From: Flavobacterium sp. PMTSA4
Lineage (GTDB): Bacteria; Bacteroidota; Bacteroidia; Flavobacteriales; Flavobacteriaceae
Direction of reading: 5' to 3'
NCBI RefSeq assembly: GCF_032098525.1
Contig: NZ_CP134890.1
Span: 2,790,001-2,854,000 of the forward strand
DNA: 64,000 nt
Part shown: in pieces, positions 34,387-43,414 of the stretch
Numbering within the stretch: the stretch's first letter is position 1
Layout of the letters: each line of letters opens with the position of its first letter
The notes under the pieces: generated by a model
Databases searched by the model: none
What the model was told of the DNA's origin: nothing
The model's input: only the letters and a program-made list of their open reading frames with translations
Translations under genes and position numbers: made by a program

Positions 34387-35148
34387 ATGAAAAAAAATTT
34401 ACTCTTAATTCTGCCAATAATATTATTTACTTTGGTTTCCAATGCTCAAAATCGTATTTGGGATTTTGGAAATGATACAACAAATTGGCCTATAAATTCT
34501 GGTTATAATTCAAATGATCCAGCAACTACTACAATAGATGGTTTAACACTTATTTCAGGAGGTTCTACTGTAGGTGCAATTTCTGCTTCTGCAAATACTT
34601 TTAGTGATGGATTTACTTCAGTAAATATGATGTCTGTTGGGTCAGCAACAGGTGCTCCAGCACCAACTAAACGAGCATTATCTTTCCCTGTTAATGGACC
34701 TTGTACTGTGAAACTTTGGGTGTTTACATCTTCAACAAACAGAAGGGCTTCTATATCTGATGGTACTAATGAGTTAGCTTTTTACCTTTCAGCTTCACCG
34801 TCACCTTATAAAACTATTTTGACAGCTGAATATACTGGTGGACCTGGTACTATTTATGTGTATACTAATAATACTATGAATTTTGCCAAACTTTCTGTAA
34901 GTGATGGTTCAATGGGAATTAATGATATTGGAACAAAAACAGGACCTATTTTTTATACTAACGAAAATCAAGTTTTTGTTTCAGATGTTAAATCAAATAC
35001 AGCTATATCAATTTATGCTATTACTGGTGCATTAGTTAAAAGAATAGAGGCAAGTAGTGATACTAGTTTTGAGCTTCAGTCTGGTTTGTGGATAGCTAAA
35101 GTTGAATCTGAGGAAGGAACTAAAACAGTAAAATTGTTTGTGAAATAA
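34387..35148 (+). CDS. T9SS type A cargo protein, possible carbohydrate-binding-like domain
   Basis: A 253-residue secreted protein. Signal peptide to about residue 20 (VSNAQ). Then comes a beta-sandwich-like domain (21-170) opening RIWDFGNDTTNWP, a pattern I associate with domains attached to polysaccharide-degrading enzymes. The last 75 residues form a T9SS sorting domain (ENQVFVSDVKSNTAISIYA, ending TVKLFVK). There is no catalytic motif. Control by a LacI-type operator supports a link to sugars, but the ligand is unknown. Confidence 0.75.
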   Translation: MKKNLLLILPIILFTLVSNAQNRIWDFGNDTTNWPINSGYNSNDPATTTIDGLTLISGGSTVGAISASANTFSDGFTSVNMMSVGSATGAPAPTKRALSFPVNGPCTVKLWVFTSSTNRRASISDGTNELAFYLSASPSPYKTILTAEYTGGPGTIYVYTNNTMNFAKLSVSDGSMGINDIGTKTGPIFYTNENQVFVSDVKSNTAISIYAITGALVKRIEASSDTSFELQSGLWIAKVESEEGTKTVKLFVK

Positions 35149-35204
35149 TATTTTCATAAAACATCTGATAATATGTAACTCTTTTTGTAAGGTTTTAAAA
35201 ATTC

Positions 35205-35243
35205 AAAAAAGCAATGATGATTTTTAATCGTCATTGCTTTTTT
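35205..35243 (+). terminator. Intrinsic terminator after the T9SS secreted protein
   Basis: GCAATGATGATT and AATCGTCATTGC pair over 12 positions (one G-T wobble) with a TTT loop, flanked by an A run upstream and a T run downstream. Confidence 0.85.
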
Positions 35244-35369
35244 TGTTATAAAATGTTCATGTTGTTGCAGGAAAACTAATAAAATTTCTAAATTTATTTC
35301 TTTAAAAATACTTTTGAAAATTTTCTTTCTAAATTCTAAATTCCATTTTTTATATTCATTCGAGAATAT

Positions 35370-35377
35370 TACTTTTG
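35370..35377 (+). promoter_or_regulatory. -7 element abutting the guaA start codon
   Basis: TActTTTG, a perfect TAnnTTTG, ends only three bases before the guaA ATG at 35381. If used, the transcript would begin at or next to the start codon. No clear -33 TTTG is visible, so the promoter assignment is tentative. Confidence 0.45.
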
Positions 35378-35380
35378 CAC

Positions 35381-36910
35381 ATGCAACACAACGTACTTAT
35401 TTTAGATTTCGGTTCGCAATACACACAACTAATTGCACGCCGCGTTCGCGAATTAAATATATTCTGCGAAATTTTTCCTTTTAATAACATACCTGATGAT
35501 TTATCTTCTTATAAAGCTGTAATTCTTGGTGGAAGTCCTTATTCTGTTCGCTCGGAAGATGCTTTGAAAATTGACTTGTCAAATATTAGAGGTAAACTGC
35601 CTTTACTTGCTGTTTGTTATGGAGCACAATATTTAGCACATTTTTCAGGTGGAGAAGTAGCTGCTTCTAATATTAGAGAATATGGAAGAGCAAATTTAAC
35701 CTTCATTAAGGAAAATGAATTGTTTTTTGAAAATGTAAATGTGAATTCTCAAGTTTGGATGAGTCACAGTGATACAATTAAACATTTACCAACTAATGGA
35801 GTAAAGCTGGCAAGTACAAATGATGTTGAAAATGCAGCTTACAAAATTGAAGGAGAAACAACTTATGCTATTCAATTTCATCCTGAAGTTTATCATTCAA
35901 TTGATGGAAAACAAATCTTGGAAAACTTTTTAGTTAAAATTGCTGAAGTTCCTCAAAATTTTACTCCAAATGCCTTTGTAGAAGATTGCGTAAAAGAACT
36001 TCAAGAAAAAGTGGGTAATGATAAAGTAGTTCTTGGGCTTTCTGGTGGAGTTGATTCAACGGTAGCTGCAGTTTTGTTGCATAAAGCAATAGGTAAAAAT
36101 CTATATTGTATTTTCGTGAACAATGGATTACTTCGTAAAAATGAATTTGAAAACGTATTGCATCAATACAAAGATATGGGTTTAAATGTTAAAGGAGTTG
36201 ATGCTTCTGATCGTTTTCTGTCTGCTTTAGCCGACATTGAAGAACCTGAATTAAAAAGAAAAGCTATTGGTAGAGTTTTTATTGAGGTTTTTGATGACGA
36301 AGCTCATAAAATTGAAGATGTCAAATGGTTAGCACAAGGAACAATTTATCCAGATGTTATCGAGTCTGTTTCGGTAAAAGGACCAAGTGCTACTATTAAG
36401 TCACATCATAATGTTGGAGGTTTGCCTGATTTCATGAAATTACAAATTGTTGAGCCACTTCGAATGTTGTTTAAAGACGAAGTTCGTAGAGTTGGAAAAA
36501 CACTTAGAATTGATGCAGAACTTTTAGGAAGACATCCATTTCCAGGACCAGGGTTATCGATTAGAATTCTTGGCGCAATTACTCCAGAAAAAGTTCAAAT
36601 ACTTCAAGAAGTTGACGCTGTTTTTATTAATGGACTAAAGGAACATGGTTTATATGATAAAGTATGGCAAGCGGGAGCAATTTTACTTCCAGTAAATAGT
36701 GTTGGAGTTATGGGTGATGAACGAACTTACGAAAAAGTTGTAGCGCTAAGAGCTGTCGAATCTACTGATGGAATGACTGCAGATTGGGTTCATTTACCGT
36801 ATGAATTCTTAATGAAAGTTTCAAACGAAATCATAAATAAAGTAAAAGGTGTCAATAGAGTAGTGTATGACATTAGCTCAAAACCGCCTGCAACTATAGA
36901 ATGGGAATAG
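35381..36910 (+). CDS. guaA: GMP synthase (glutamine-hydrolysing)
   Basis: GuaA, 509 residues, converts XMP to GMP with glutamine and ATP. The amidotransferase domain (about 1-190) has the nucleophile in AVCYGAQYLAH and the pair in FHPEVYHS. The ATP pyrophosphatase domain has the P-loop GLSGGVDST. The dimerisation domain ends DISSKPPATIEWE. I use the ATG at 35381 (MQHNVLILDFGSQYTQ); a TTG two codons upstream lies inside the -7 element. Confidence 0.97.
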   Translation: MQHNVLILDFGSQYTQLIARRVRELNIFCEIFPFNNIPDDLSSYKAVILGGSPYSVRSEDALKIDLSNIRGKLPLLAVCYGAQYLAHFSGGEVAASNIREYGRANLTFIKENELFFENVNVNSQVWMSHSDTIKHLPTNGVKLASTNDVENAAYKIEGETTYAIQFHPEVYHSIDGKQILENFLVKIAEVPQNFTPNAFVEDCVKELQEKVGNDKVVLGLSGGVDSTVAAVLLHKAIGKNLYCIFVNNGLLRKNEFENVLHQYKDMGLNVKGVDASDRFLSALADIEEPELKRKAIGRVFIEVFDDEAHKIEDVKWLAQGTIYPDVIESVSVKGPSATIKSHHNVGGLPDFMKLQIVEPLRMLFKDEVRRVGKTLRIDAELLGRHPFPGPGLSIRILGAITPEKVQILQEVDAVFINGLKEHGLYDKVWQAGAILLPVNSVGVMGDERTYEKVVALRAVESTDGMTADWVHLPYEFLMKVSNEIINKVKGVNRVVYDISSKPPATIEWE

Positions 36911-36955
36911 TTTTTGTTAACAATAAATAGTTAATGAAAATAATTGCATTTATCA

Positions 36956-36983
36956 TTGATGTTAAAAAGTTTTACTAACTTTA
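36956..36983 (+). promoter_or_regulatory. Candidate promoter of the LysM gene
   Basis: TTG at 36956-36958, a 17-base spacer, and TAacTTTA at 36976-36983 (one mismatch to TAnnTTTG). It would start transcription near 36987. Confidence 0.4.
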
Positions 36984-36997
36984 GACGTTAATTTATT

Positions 36998-39052
36998 ATG
37001 ATTGAGTATATGAAAAACAGAATTGTTTACTCGTTTATATTATTTTTTTGTTTTACTAGTTTTATAGTAGCCAAACAAGACAAATATATAAAACACACCG
37101 TTGGTCAAGGTGAAACTATTACACAAATAGCTCAAAAGTATAAAGTTACTCCTTACGATATCTATAAATTAAATCCCGACTCTCAAAACGGAATTCAATT
37201 GAATAGTGTTTTGTTAATTCCTTCAAATGGTTCAGCATTTATTGCTTCCAATACAAAGGCTCAAACAGCAACAAAAGTATCAGCACAAGTTGGTCCAGCA
37301 AAAAAAGCAACAACCCATTTGGTGCAACCTAAAGAAACATTATTTAGCTTGTCTAGAATGTATAATGTCTCTGTTGAATCAATTAGAGAAGCCAATGTAG
37401 AATTGCTGAAGAACGGTTTGCAAATTGGTCAAAACGTTGTTATTCCAGCTAGTGATGGAACTTCAAGTGTTGTTGCTGAAACAGTGAAGTCAACTCCAAA
37501 ACAAGAAGTAAAAGAAGCTCCAAAACCAACTCCAAAACCACAGGTAATTTCAACAAATTCAGAAACAAAATATCATGTAATTGCTCCAAAAGAAACAAAG
37601 TTTGGAATTTCAAAAATGTATGGAATGACCATTCAAGAATTAGAGCAATTAAACCCAGAAATTGCAAATGGTTTCCCAATTGGTTTGAAACTCGTTGTTT
37701 CAGGAAATGTAATACCTCAAAATTCATCGACTCCATCAAAAGCAATCATAGCATCGAATTCCTCGGAATATTCAACTAAAAGATACCTTGAAGAATATGT
37801 AGTTCGCCCAAACGAAACAATATATAGTATCTCTAGAGATTATGGGATTTCTGAACAAGAGTTAGTTTATTTGAATCCAGAATTGAAAAAAGCTCTGAAA
37901 TTAGGGATGATTCTTCGGGTTCCAAAAGGTCAAAAAAAGGAAACAATTGTCAAAGAAAAACTTGATTTAACAAAATCATTAAAAACAGATAAAAAGAAAA
38001 ATTTGATTATGCTTCTTCCTTTTAATGTGTCAAAAATTCAAGGTGATACAGTAAACTCAACAGAAGCAAGATTAAAAAAAGATAAGTTTTTAAATCTAAC
38101 ACTAGATTTTTATTCTGGTGCTTTGATGGCGATAGATTCTGCAAAAACATTAGGTCTAAACATTGATGTAAAAATATTTGATTCTCAAGAAACAAAAAAT
38201 TCATCAGGTTTAGGAGAATTGGTTACTGAAAATAATTTTGGAAATGCCGATGCTATTATTGGACCATTTTACCAATCTAATGTGGAGAAATTAGCAGAAT
38301 GGCTGGGAAATTCTCGAACTCCAATTATTTCTCCATTATCAAAAGAATACGGCAAAAGTTATCCTAACCTATATCAATCGTTACCATCAGAAGATAAAAT
38401 GCGTAATGCAATGTTTGATTACATGAGAAGTAAAGATGGAAATATAGTTGCAGTAATTGACTCAAAAAAGCAAAGCATTTACGATTATTTTTCTAAGAAT
38501 CAACCCGATGTCAAAATAATAGGGTTAAGTGAAAAAGGAACTTTAGTTCAGGATAGTTTGTCAATTAGACTTTCTAGAACAAAACTCAATTATGTTGTTT
38601 TGGTTACTGAGAAAACCTCTATGATACTGAATTCAACCAATATTATGCAAAAACTAAAAGCTGATTATCAAATTCAGATGGCAATATTGGAATATAATGA
38701 AACATTAGATTTTGAAGAAGTAAAACTAGCTAGTTTGACAAATTTGAATATGATGTATCCTTCAATTTCTAAGCCAAATGATAGTGAAACAAATACAAGT
38801 TTTGAAAATAGTTATAAAAAGCAAAACAATGTTTTTCCTAATCAATTTGCAGTTCGTGGATTTGATGTGACATTTGATACATTACTTCGCTTATCCCAAG
38901 AAAAATCTTTTGAAGAAACAATCCAAACAGCATCAACAGAATATGTTGAAAATAAGTTTGATTACGATCAAACAGAATCTGGTGGTTACAAAAACAATGG
39001 GGTTTTCGTATTGTATTATGATACAGATTTAACAATTAAAGTAGCCCAATAA
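36998..39052 (+). CDS. LysM peptidoglycan-binding protein with periplasmic-binding-like domain
   Basis: A 684-residue exported protein. After the signal peptide come four LysM repeats (about 28-76, 105-150, 185-235 and 262-310; for example HTVGQGETITQIAQKYKV), which bind peptidoglycan. Residues about 325-684 resemble type I periplasmic binding folds of branched-chain amino acid receptors (LLPFNVSKIQGD, NADAIIGPFYQSNVEKLAEW). With no transporter nearby, it is probably a wall-associated or regulatory protein. An ATG at 37010 (MKNRIVYSF) is an alternative start and gives a more usual signal peptide. The stop overlaps the next start by one base. Confidence 0.85.
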   Translation: MIEYMKNRIVYSFILFFCFTSFIVAKQDKYIKHTVGQGETITQIAQKYKVTPYDIYKLNPDSQNGIQLNSVLLIPSNGSAFIASNTKAQTATKVSAQVGPAKKATTHLVQPKETLFSLSRMYNVSVESIREANVELLKNGLQIGQNVVIPASDGTSSVVAETVKSTPKQEVKEAPKPTPKPQVISTNSETKYHVIAPKETKFGISKMYGMTIQELEQLNPEIANGFPIGLKLVVSGNVIPQNSSTPSKAIIASNSSEYSTKRYLEEYVVRPNETIYSISRDYGISEQELVYLNPELKKALKLGMILRVPKGQKKETIVKEKLDLTKSLKTDKKKNLIMLLPFNVSKIQGDTVNSTEARLKKDKFLNLTLDFYSGALMAIDSAKTLGLNIDVKIFDSQETKNSSGLGELVTENNFGNADAIIGPFYQSNVEKLAEWLGNSRTPIISPLSKEYGKSYPNLYQSLPSEDKMRNAMFDYMRSKDGNIVAVIDSKKQSIYDYFSKNQPDVKIIGLSEKGTLVQDSLSIRLSRTKLNYVVLVTEKTSMILNSTNIMQKLKADYQIQMAILEYNETLDFEEVKLASLTNLNMMYPSISKPNDSETNTSFENSYKKQNNVFPNQFAVRGFDVTFDTLLRLSQEKSFEETIQTASTEYVENKFDYDQTESGGYKNNGVFVLYYDTDLTIKVAQ

Positions 39053-39459
39053 TGGCAACATCAAAAATCACTTATCAAGGAGAATTAAGGACAATTTGTA
39101 TTCATCTTCAGTCAGGAACCGAAATCTTGACTGATGCTCCAATAGATAATCATGGAAAAGGGGAAGCTTTTTCTCCAACTGATTTAGTTGCGACAGCATT
39201 AGGAAGTTGTATGGTTTCTATTATGGCTATAAAATCCAAAGATTTACAAGTAGATTTAAAAGATTCAACTATTGAAGTAACAAAAGTAATGCAGGCTGAA
39301 CCTCGAAAAATTGCAGAAATTATTGTGGTTTTAAATATGTCAATTTCTGCGGATGGTAAAACTAAAACAATTTTAGAAAGAGCAGCAAATACTTGTCCAG
39401 TGTTGTTAAGTTTGCATCCAGATATCAAAAAAGAAGTTACTTTTAATTGGAAAGATTAA
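39052..39459 (+). CDS. OsmC family protein
   Basis: An OsmC/Ohr-type protein of 135 residues with the two redox Cys in the expected positions: LGSCMVSIMAIKS and ANTCPVLLSLHPDI. Members reduce organic hydroperoxides with a Cys pair. This one is closer to the YhfA/OsmC-like group than to Ohr, so the substrate is uncertain. It overlaps the LysM gene stop (TAATG) and is followed by a one-base gap to the next gene. Confidence 0.88.
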   Translation: MATSKITYQGELRTICIHLQSGTEILTDAPIDNHGKGEAFSPTDLVATALGSCMVSIMAIKSKDLQVDLKDSTIEVTKVMQAEPRKIAEIIVVLNMSISADGKTKTILERAANTCPVLLSLHPDIKKEVTFNWKD

Positions 39460-39460
39460 T

Positions 39461-39685
39461 TTGAATACCCAAGAGCAATTAATCAAATTATCACAAACCA
39501 AAATGCCTTATGGCAAATATGAAGGTAAATATTTAATCGATTTGCCTGAATATTATATTGTTTGGTTAAATAATAATCGACTACCAAAAGGTCAACTTGG
39601 TGAACAACTTAAACTTATTTATGAATTAAAGTTAAATGGTTTGGAAGAAATTATTCGAACTATAAGAAGCAAATATTCAAAGTAA
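39461..39685 (+). CDS. DUF3820 family small protein, TTG start
   Basis: A 74-residue protein matching the DUF3820 pattern: KMPYGKYEGKYLIDLPEYYI and WLNNNRLPKGQLGEQL. Function is unknown; the family name linking it to quorum-controlled virulence comes from one distant member. The start appears to be TTG (39461), one base after the osmC stop, because the first ATG (39503) would cut into the conserved region. It probably shares a transcript with the two genes before it. Confidence 0.75.
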   Translation: MNTQEQLIKLSQTKMPYGKYEGKYLIDLPEYYIVWLNNNRLPKGQLGEQLKLIYELKLNGLEEIIRTIRSKYSK

Positions 39686-39728
39686 AAACTCCAAGAAAAA
39701 ACAATTTCAAAATTGAACCAATTTCTCA

Positions 39729-39759
39729 TTGGCACATTGACTAATTAATCGTATTTTTG
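39729..39759 (+). promoter_or_regulatory. Promoter of pyrG
   Basis: TTG at 39729-39731, a 20-base spacer, and a perfect TAnnTTTG (TAttTTTG) at 39752-39759. The leader of about 37 bases is C/A-rich and contains ACAACAACACAA, also found before carA. Confidence 0.7.
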
Positions 39760-39799
39760 CCTCGTTTTTTACAACTACAACAACACAACAACTAAACTA

Positions 39800-41413
39800 A
39801 TGAATCAAACAAAATACATTTTTGTTACTGGCGGTGTGACTTCTTCTTTAGGAAAAGGAATCATTGCAGCATCTTTGGCAAAGCTACTACAAGCTAGAGG
39901 TTATCGAACGACCATTCAAAAATTTGATCCATACATCAATGTTGATCCAGGAACACTAAATCCTTATGAACACGGTGAATGTTTCGTAACTGATGATGGA
40001 GCAGAAACCGATTTGGATTTAGGTCATTACGAACGATTTTTGAATGTGCCAACATCTCAAGCCAACAATGTTACGACTGGAAGAGTTTATCTTTCTGTTA
40101 TTGAAAAAGAACGTCGTGGTGAGTTTTTAGGCAAAACGGTTCAAGTTGTTCCTCATATTACCAATGAAATCAAAGACAGAATGCAATTGCTTGGAAAATC
40201 AGGCGATTTTGATATTGTAATTACAGAAATTGGTGGAACTGTTGGTGATATTGAATCACTACCTTATATAGAATCGGTTCGTCAATTAGTTTGGGAATTA
40301 GGCGAAAATAATGGAATTGTAATTCATTTAACATTAGTTCCATATCTTGCTGCTGCGGGTGAGTTAAAAACAAAACCAACGCAACATTCTGTTAAGACTT
40401 TGATGGAAAGCGGAATCAAAGCAGATATTTTAGTTTGTAGAACTGAACATGAGTTATCAGATGATTTACGTCAAAAGTTAGCTTTGTTTTGCAATGTAAA
40501 ACGTGAAGCTGTAATTCAATCTATTGATGCATCAACAATTTATGAAGTGCCAAATTTGATGCTTGAAGAAGGATTGGATGTTGTAGCATTAAAAAAATTA
40601 AATCTTTCAGAACAGAATAATCCTGATTTAACTAATTGGAATATATTTTTAGACAGATTAAAAAATCCAAAACATACTGTTAATGTTGGTTTAGTTGGGA
40701 AATATGTTGAATTGCAAGATTCTTATAAATCTATTTTGGAAGCTTTTATTCATGCTGGAGCTGCTAATGAAACTAAAGTAAATGTAATTTCTATTCATTC
40801 TGAATATTTGGATGCCAATTCGGCAGATAATCAACTTAAAAATCTTGACGGCATACTTGTTGCTCCAGGATTTGGCGAACGTGGAATAGAAGGTAAAATT
40901 GAAACTGTTCGTTATGCAAGAGAAAATAATATTCCATTTTTTGGTATTTGTTTAGGAATGCAAATGGCAGTAATTGAATATTCTAGAAATGTTCTTGGAT
41001 TGAAAGAAGCAAATTCAACAGAAATGAATGAAAACACTCCAAATCCAGTAATTTCTATCATGGAAGAACAAAAAAGCATTACCGATAAAGGCGGAACTAT
41101 GCGTTTGGGTTCTTGGAAATGTGATTTGGATGGGAATTCATTAGCTTATTCCATTTATAAAAACAAACAAATTCAAGAACGTCATCGTCATAGATATGAG
41201 TTCAACAACGAATACAGAAAACAATTAGAAGATAAAGGATTAAAAGCTTCAGGTATAAATCCGGATACTGGTTTGGTAGAAATTATTGAACTTGAAAATC
41301 ATCCGTTTTTTATTGGAGTTCAATACCATCCTGAATATAAAAGTACAGTTGCTAATCCACATCCAATTTTTGTTAGTTTTGTGGCGGCAATGAAGAAGCA
41401 TAAAAATAATTAA
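39800..41413 (+). CDS. pyrG: CTP synthase
   Basis: PyrG, 537 residues, aminates UTP to CTP using glutamine and ATP. The synthetase domain begins IFVTGGVTSSLGKGIIAAS and has QKFDPYINVDPGTLNPYEHG. The amidotransferase domain (about 290-537) has the nucleophile in GICLGMQMAVIEY and the His/Glu pair in VQYHPEYKS. It starts a probable operon with yidC, 27 bases downstream. Confidence 0.98.
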   Translation: MNQTKYIFVTGGVTSSLGKGIIAASLAKLLQARGYRTTIQKFDPYINVDPGTLNPYEHGECFVTDDGAETDLDLGHYERFLNVPTSQANNVTTGRVYLSVIEKERRGEFLGKTVQVVPHITNEIKDRMQLLGKSGDFDIVITEIGGTVGDIESLPYIESVRQLVWELGENNGIVIHLTLVPYLAAAGELKTKPTQHSVKTLMESGIKADILVCRTEHELSDDLRQKLALFCNVKREAVIQSIDASTIYEVPNLMLEEGLDVVALKKLNLSEQNNPDLTNWNIFLDRLKNPKHTVNVGLVGKYVELQDSYKSILEAFIHAGAANETKVNVISIHSEYLDANSADNQLKNLDGILVAPGFGERGIEGKIETVRYARENNIPFFGICLGMQMAVIEYSRNVLGLKEANSTEMNENTPNPVISIMEEQKSITDKGGTMRLGSWKCDLDGNSLAYSIYKNKQIQERHRHRYEFNNEYRKQLEDKGLKASGINPDTGLVEIIELENHPFFIGVQYHPEYKSTVANPHPIFVSFVAAMKKHKNN

Positions 41414-41440
41414 AAGTAACTGACAAGGTTCAGCATTATT

Positions 41441-43336
41441 ATGGAACAAAAAAGTAAGTTTGATTTAAATTCATTAATTGGTTTTGCTCTAATATTTGTA
41501 ATTATCCTTTGGATGATGATGAATAACAAAACTTCTGAAGAAAAACAACAAGAAGACAAAGCAAAGCAAGAACAAGTTGATAAAGAAAAGAAAACAGTTC
41601 CAGCTGAGACAATCGTTGAAACTTTAAAAGATACTACAGTTGCTGACACTGCAAAAGTTGAAAAACTTAAAACCGTTTTAGGAAGTTTTGCATATTCGGC
41701 TACTTTGCCGTCTGCTAAGGATGAAGTTACTACTATCGAAAATGAATTTTTAGTTTTAAAAGTTGCTAATAAAGGTGGTTATGTAAGCGAAGTTACTCTT
41801 AAAAACTACAAACGATTTGACAAAAATTCTAACGAATTAGTATCATTAATAAAAAATAACAATTCAAGTTTTAACTTAGAATTAAAAACAAATGATAACC
41901 GAATTTTAAATTCAAAAGATTTATACTTTGAACCAACTTTGACAAAAAATGCTGACAGTCAAATTCTTTCGATGAAATTGAAAGCTGGTCCAAATGAATT
42001 TTTAGAGTATAAATACGTGTTGAATAACAAAAACTACATGTTAGATTTTGAAATTCAAACGCAAGGTTTAGCAAAAGTTTTGAATACTTCTAAAGCTTCA
42101 AATTTAGAATGGGATTTAAAAACGTATCGTAATGAAAAAAGTATTTCTTATGAAAACAGATATGCGGAATTGTATTTTGAACACAAAGACGGAAAAGTTG
42201 ATTATGCTGGTTTAGGTTCACAGGAAGATGAAAATTTAGAAAACGCTACATTTATTGCTTACAAACAACATTTCTTTTCTTCAATATTATTGTCTGATAA
42301 ACCGATAGAAGGAGCAAGCGTTCATTCAACCAACTTGGTTAAAGATGAAAAAATTGACACCATTTTTACAAAACAATTTAAATCTATTTTACCATTAGCC
42401 TATAAAAATGGAGAGTTAGATTATAAAATGAATTGGTATTTTGGACCAACTGATTACAAAATATTAAATTCATACGACCGAAATATTGAAGATATTGTTC
42501 AGTTAGGTTGGGGAATTTTTGGATGGATTAACAAATTCATTTTCGTTCCATTATTTGGGTTTTTAAGTAATTTCATGTCATTGGGAATAGCAATTATAAT
42601 CTTTACGATTCTAATAAAATTAGCTATGTCGCCAATTACATTTAAGTCGTTTTTGTCGCAAGCAAAGATGAAAGTTTTGCGTCCTGAAATTTCTGAAATT
42701 GGTGAAAAATTCAAAAAAGATCCAATGAAAAAACAACAGGAAACAATGAAGTTATATAATACAGCAGGTGTAAATCCTATGGCTGGTTGTATTCCAGCAT
42801 TGATTCAGATTCCTTTTGTTTATGCATCGTTCCAGTTTTTCCCATCGGCAATCCAGTTGCGTCAACAAAGTTTCCTTTGGGCTGATGATTTGTCTTCATT
42901 TGACCAAATTTTCAAGCTGCCATTCAGAATTCCACTTTATGGAGATCACGTTAGTTTGTTCCCAATTTTAGCTGCAATTGCTATTTTCTTTTACATGAAA
43001 ATGACTTCTGGTGATCAAGCTATGGCACAACCACAACAAGAAGGAATGCCTGATATGGGTAAAATTATGAAAGTGATGATTTATATTTCTCCTTTAATGA
43101 TGTTGATTTTCTTTAATAGTTATGGTTCAGGTTTGAGTTTATATAACTTTATTTCTAACTTAATTACTATTGGTATTATGTTAGTAATCAAGAAATATTT
43201 TATTGATAGCGACAAAATTCATGCTCAAATTCAAGAAAATAAAACAAAGCCTAAAAAAGAAAGTAAGTTCCAAAAGAAAATGCGTGAAATGATGGAACAA
43301 GCTGAAGCTCAAAAACAGTTGAATAAGAAAAAATAA
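41441..43336 (+). CDS. yidC: Membrane protein insertase YidC
   Basis: YidC, 631 residues, inserts and folds inner-membrane proteins with or without SecYEG. An N-terminal transmembrane helix (LIGFALIFVIILWMMM) is followed by a large periplasmic domain (about 60-360) and the C-terminal core of five helices containing GCIPALIQIPFVYASFQFF. A Lys/Glu/Gln-rich cytoplasmic tail ends the protein. It follows pyrG, a pairing seen in other Flavobacteriaceae. Confidence 0.97.
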   Translation: MEQKSKFDLNSLIGFALIFVIILWMMMNNKTSEEKQQEDKAKQEQVDKEKKTVPAETIVETLKDTTVADTAKVEKLKTVLGSFAYSATLPSAKDEVTTIENEFLVLKVANKGGYVSEVTLKNYKRFDKNSNELVSLIKNNNSSFNLELKTNDNRILNSKDLYFEPTLTKNADSQILSMKLKAGPNEFLEYKYVLNNKNYMLDFEIQTQGLAKVLNTSKASNLEWDLKTYRNEKSISYENRYAELYFEHKDGKVDYAGLGSQEDENLENATFIAYKQHFFSSILLSDKPIEGASVHSTNLVKDEKIDTIFTKQFKSILPLAYKNGELDYKMNWYFGPTDYKILNSYDRNIEDIVQLGWGIFGWINKFIFVPLFGFLSNFMSLGIAIIIFTILIKLAMSPITFKSFLSQAKMKVLRPEISEIGEKFKKDPMKKQQETMKLYNTAGVNPMAGCIPALIQIPFVYASFQFFPSAIQLRQQSFLWADDLSSFDQIFKLPFRIPLYGDHVSLFPILAAIAIFFYMKMTSGDQAMAQPQQEGMPDMGKIMKVMIYISPLMMLIFFNSYGSGLSLYNFISNLITIGIMLVIKKYFIDSDKIHAQIQENKTKPKKESKFQKKMREMMEQAEAQKQLNKKK

Positions 43337-43353
43337 AGCATTTTATTTACTAA

Positions 43354-43402
43354 TAAAAGTTCTGTTTTTTGAAGTTAATCTTTATAAAAACAGAACTTTT
43401 TT
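43354..43402 (+). terminator. Intrinsic terminator after yidC
   Basis: AAAAGTTCTGTTTTT and AAAAACAGAACTTTT form a perfect 15-base stem around a loop of about 16 bases and end in a T run, 12 bases before the proC start. Confidence 0.8.
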
Positions 43403-43414
43403 AATTTTAGACAT

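Noticed and set aside
39503..39685. ATG at 39503 as the start of the DUF3820 gene
   Set aside because: It would remove residues before the conserved MPYGKYEGKYL block; the TTG at 39461 keeps the expected N-terminus and lies one base after the osmC stop.
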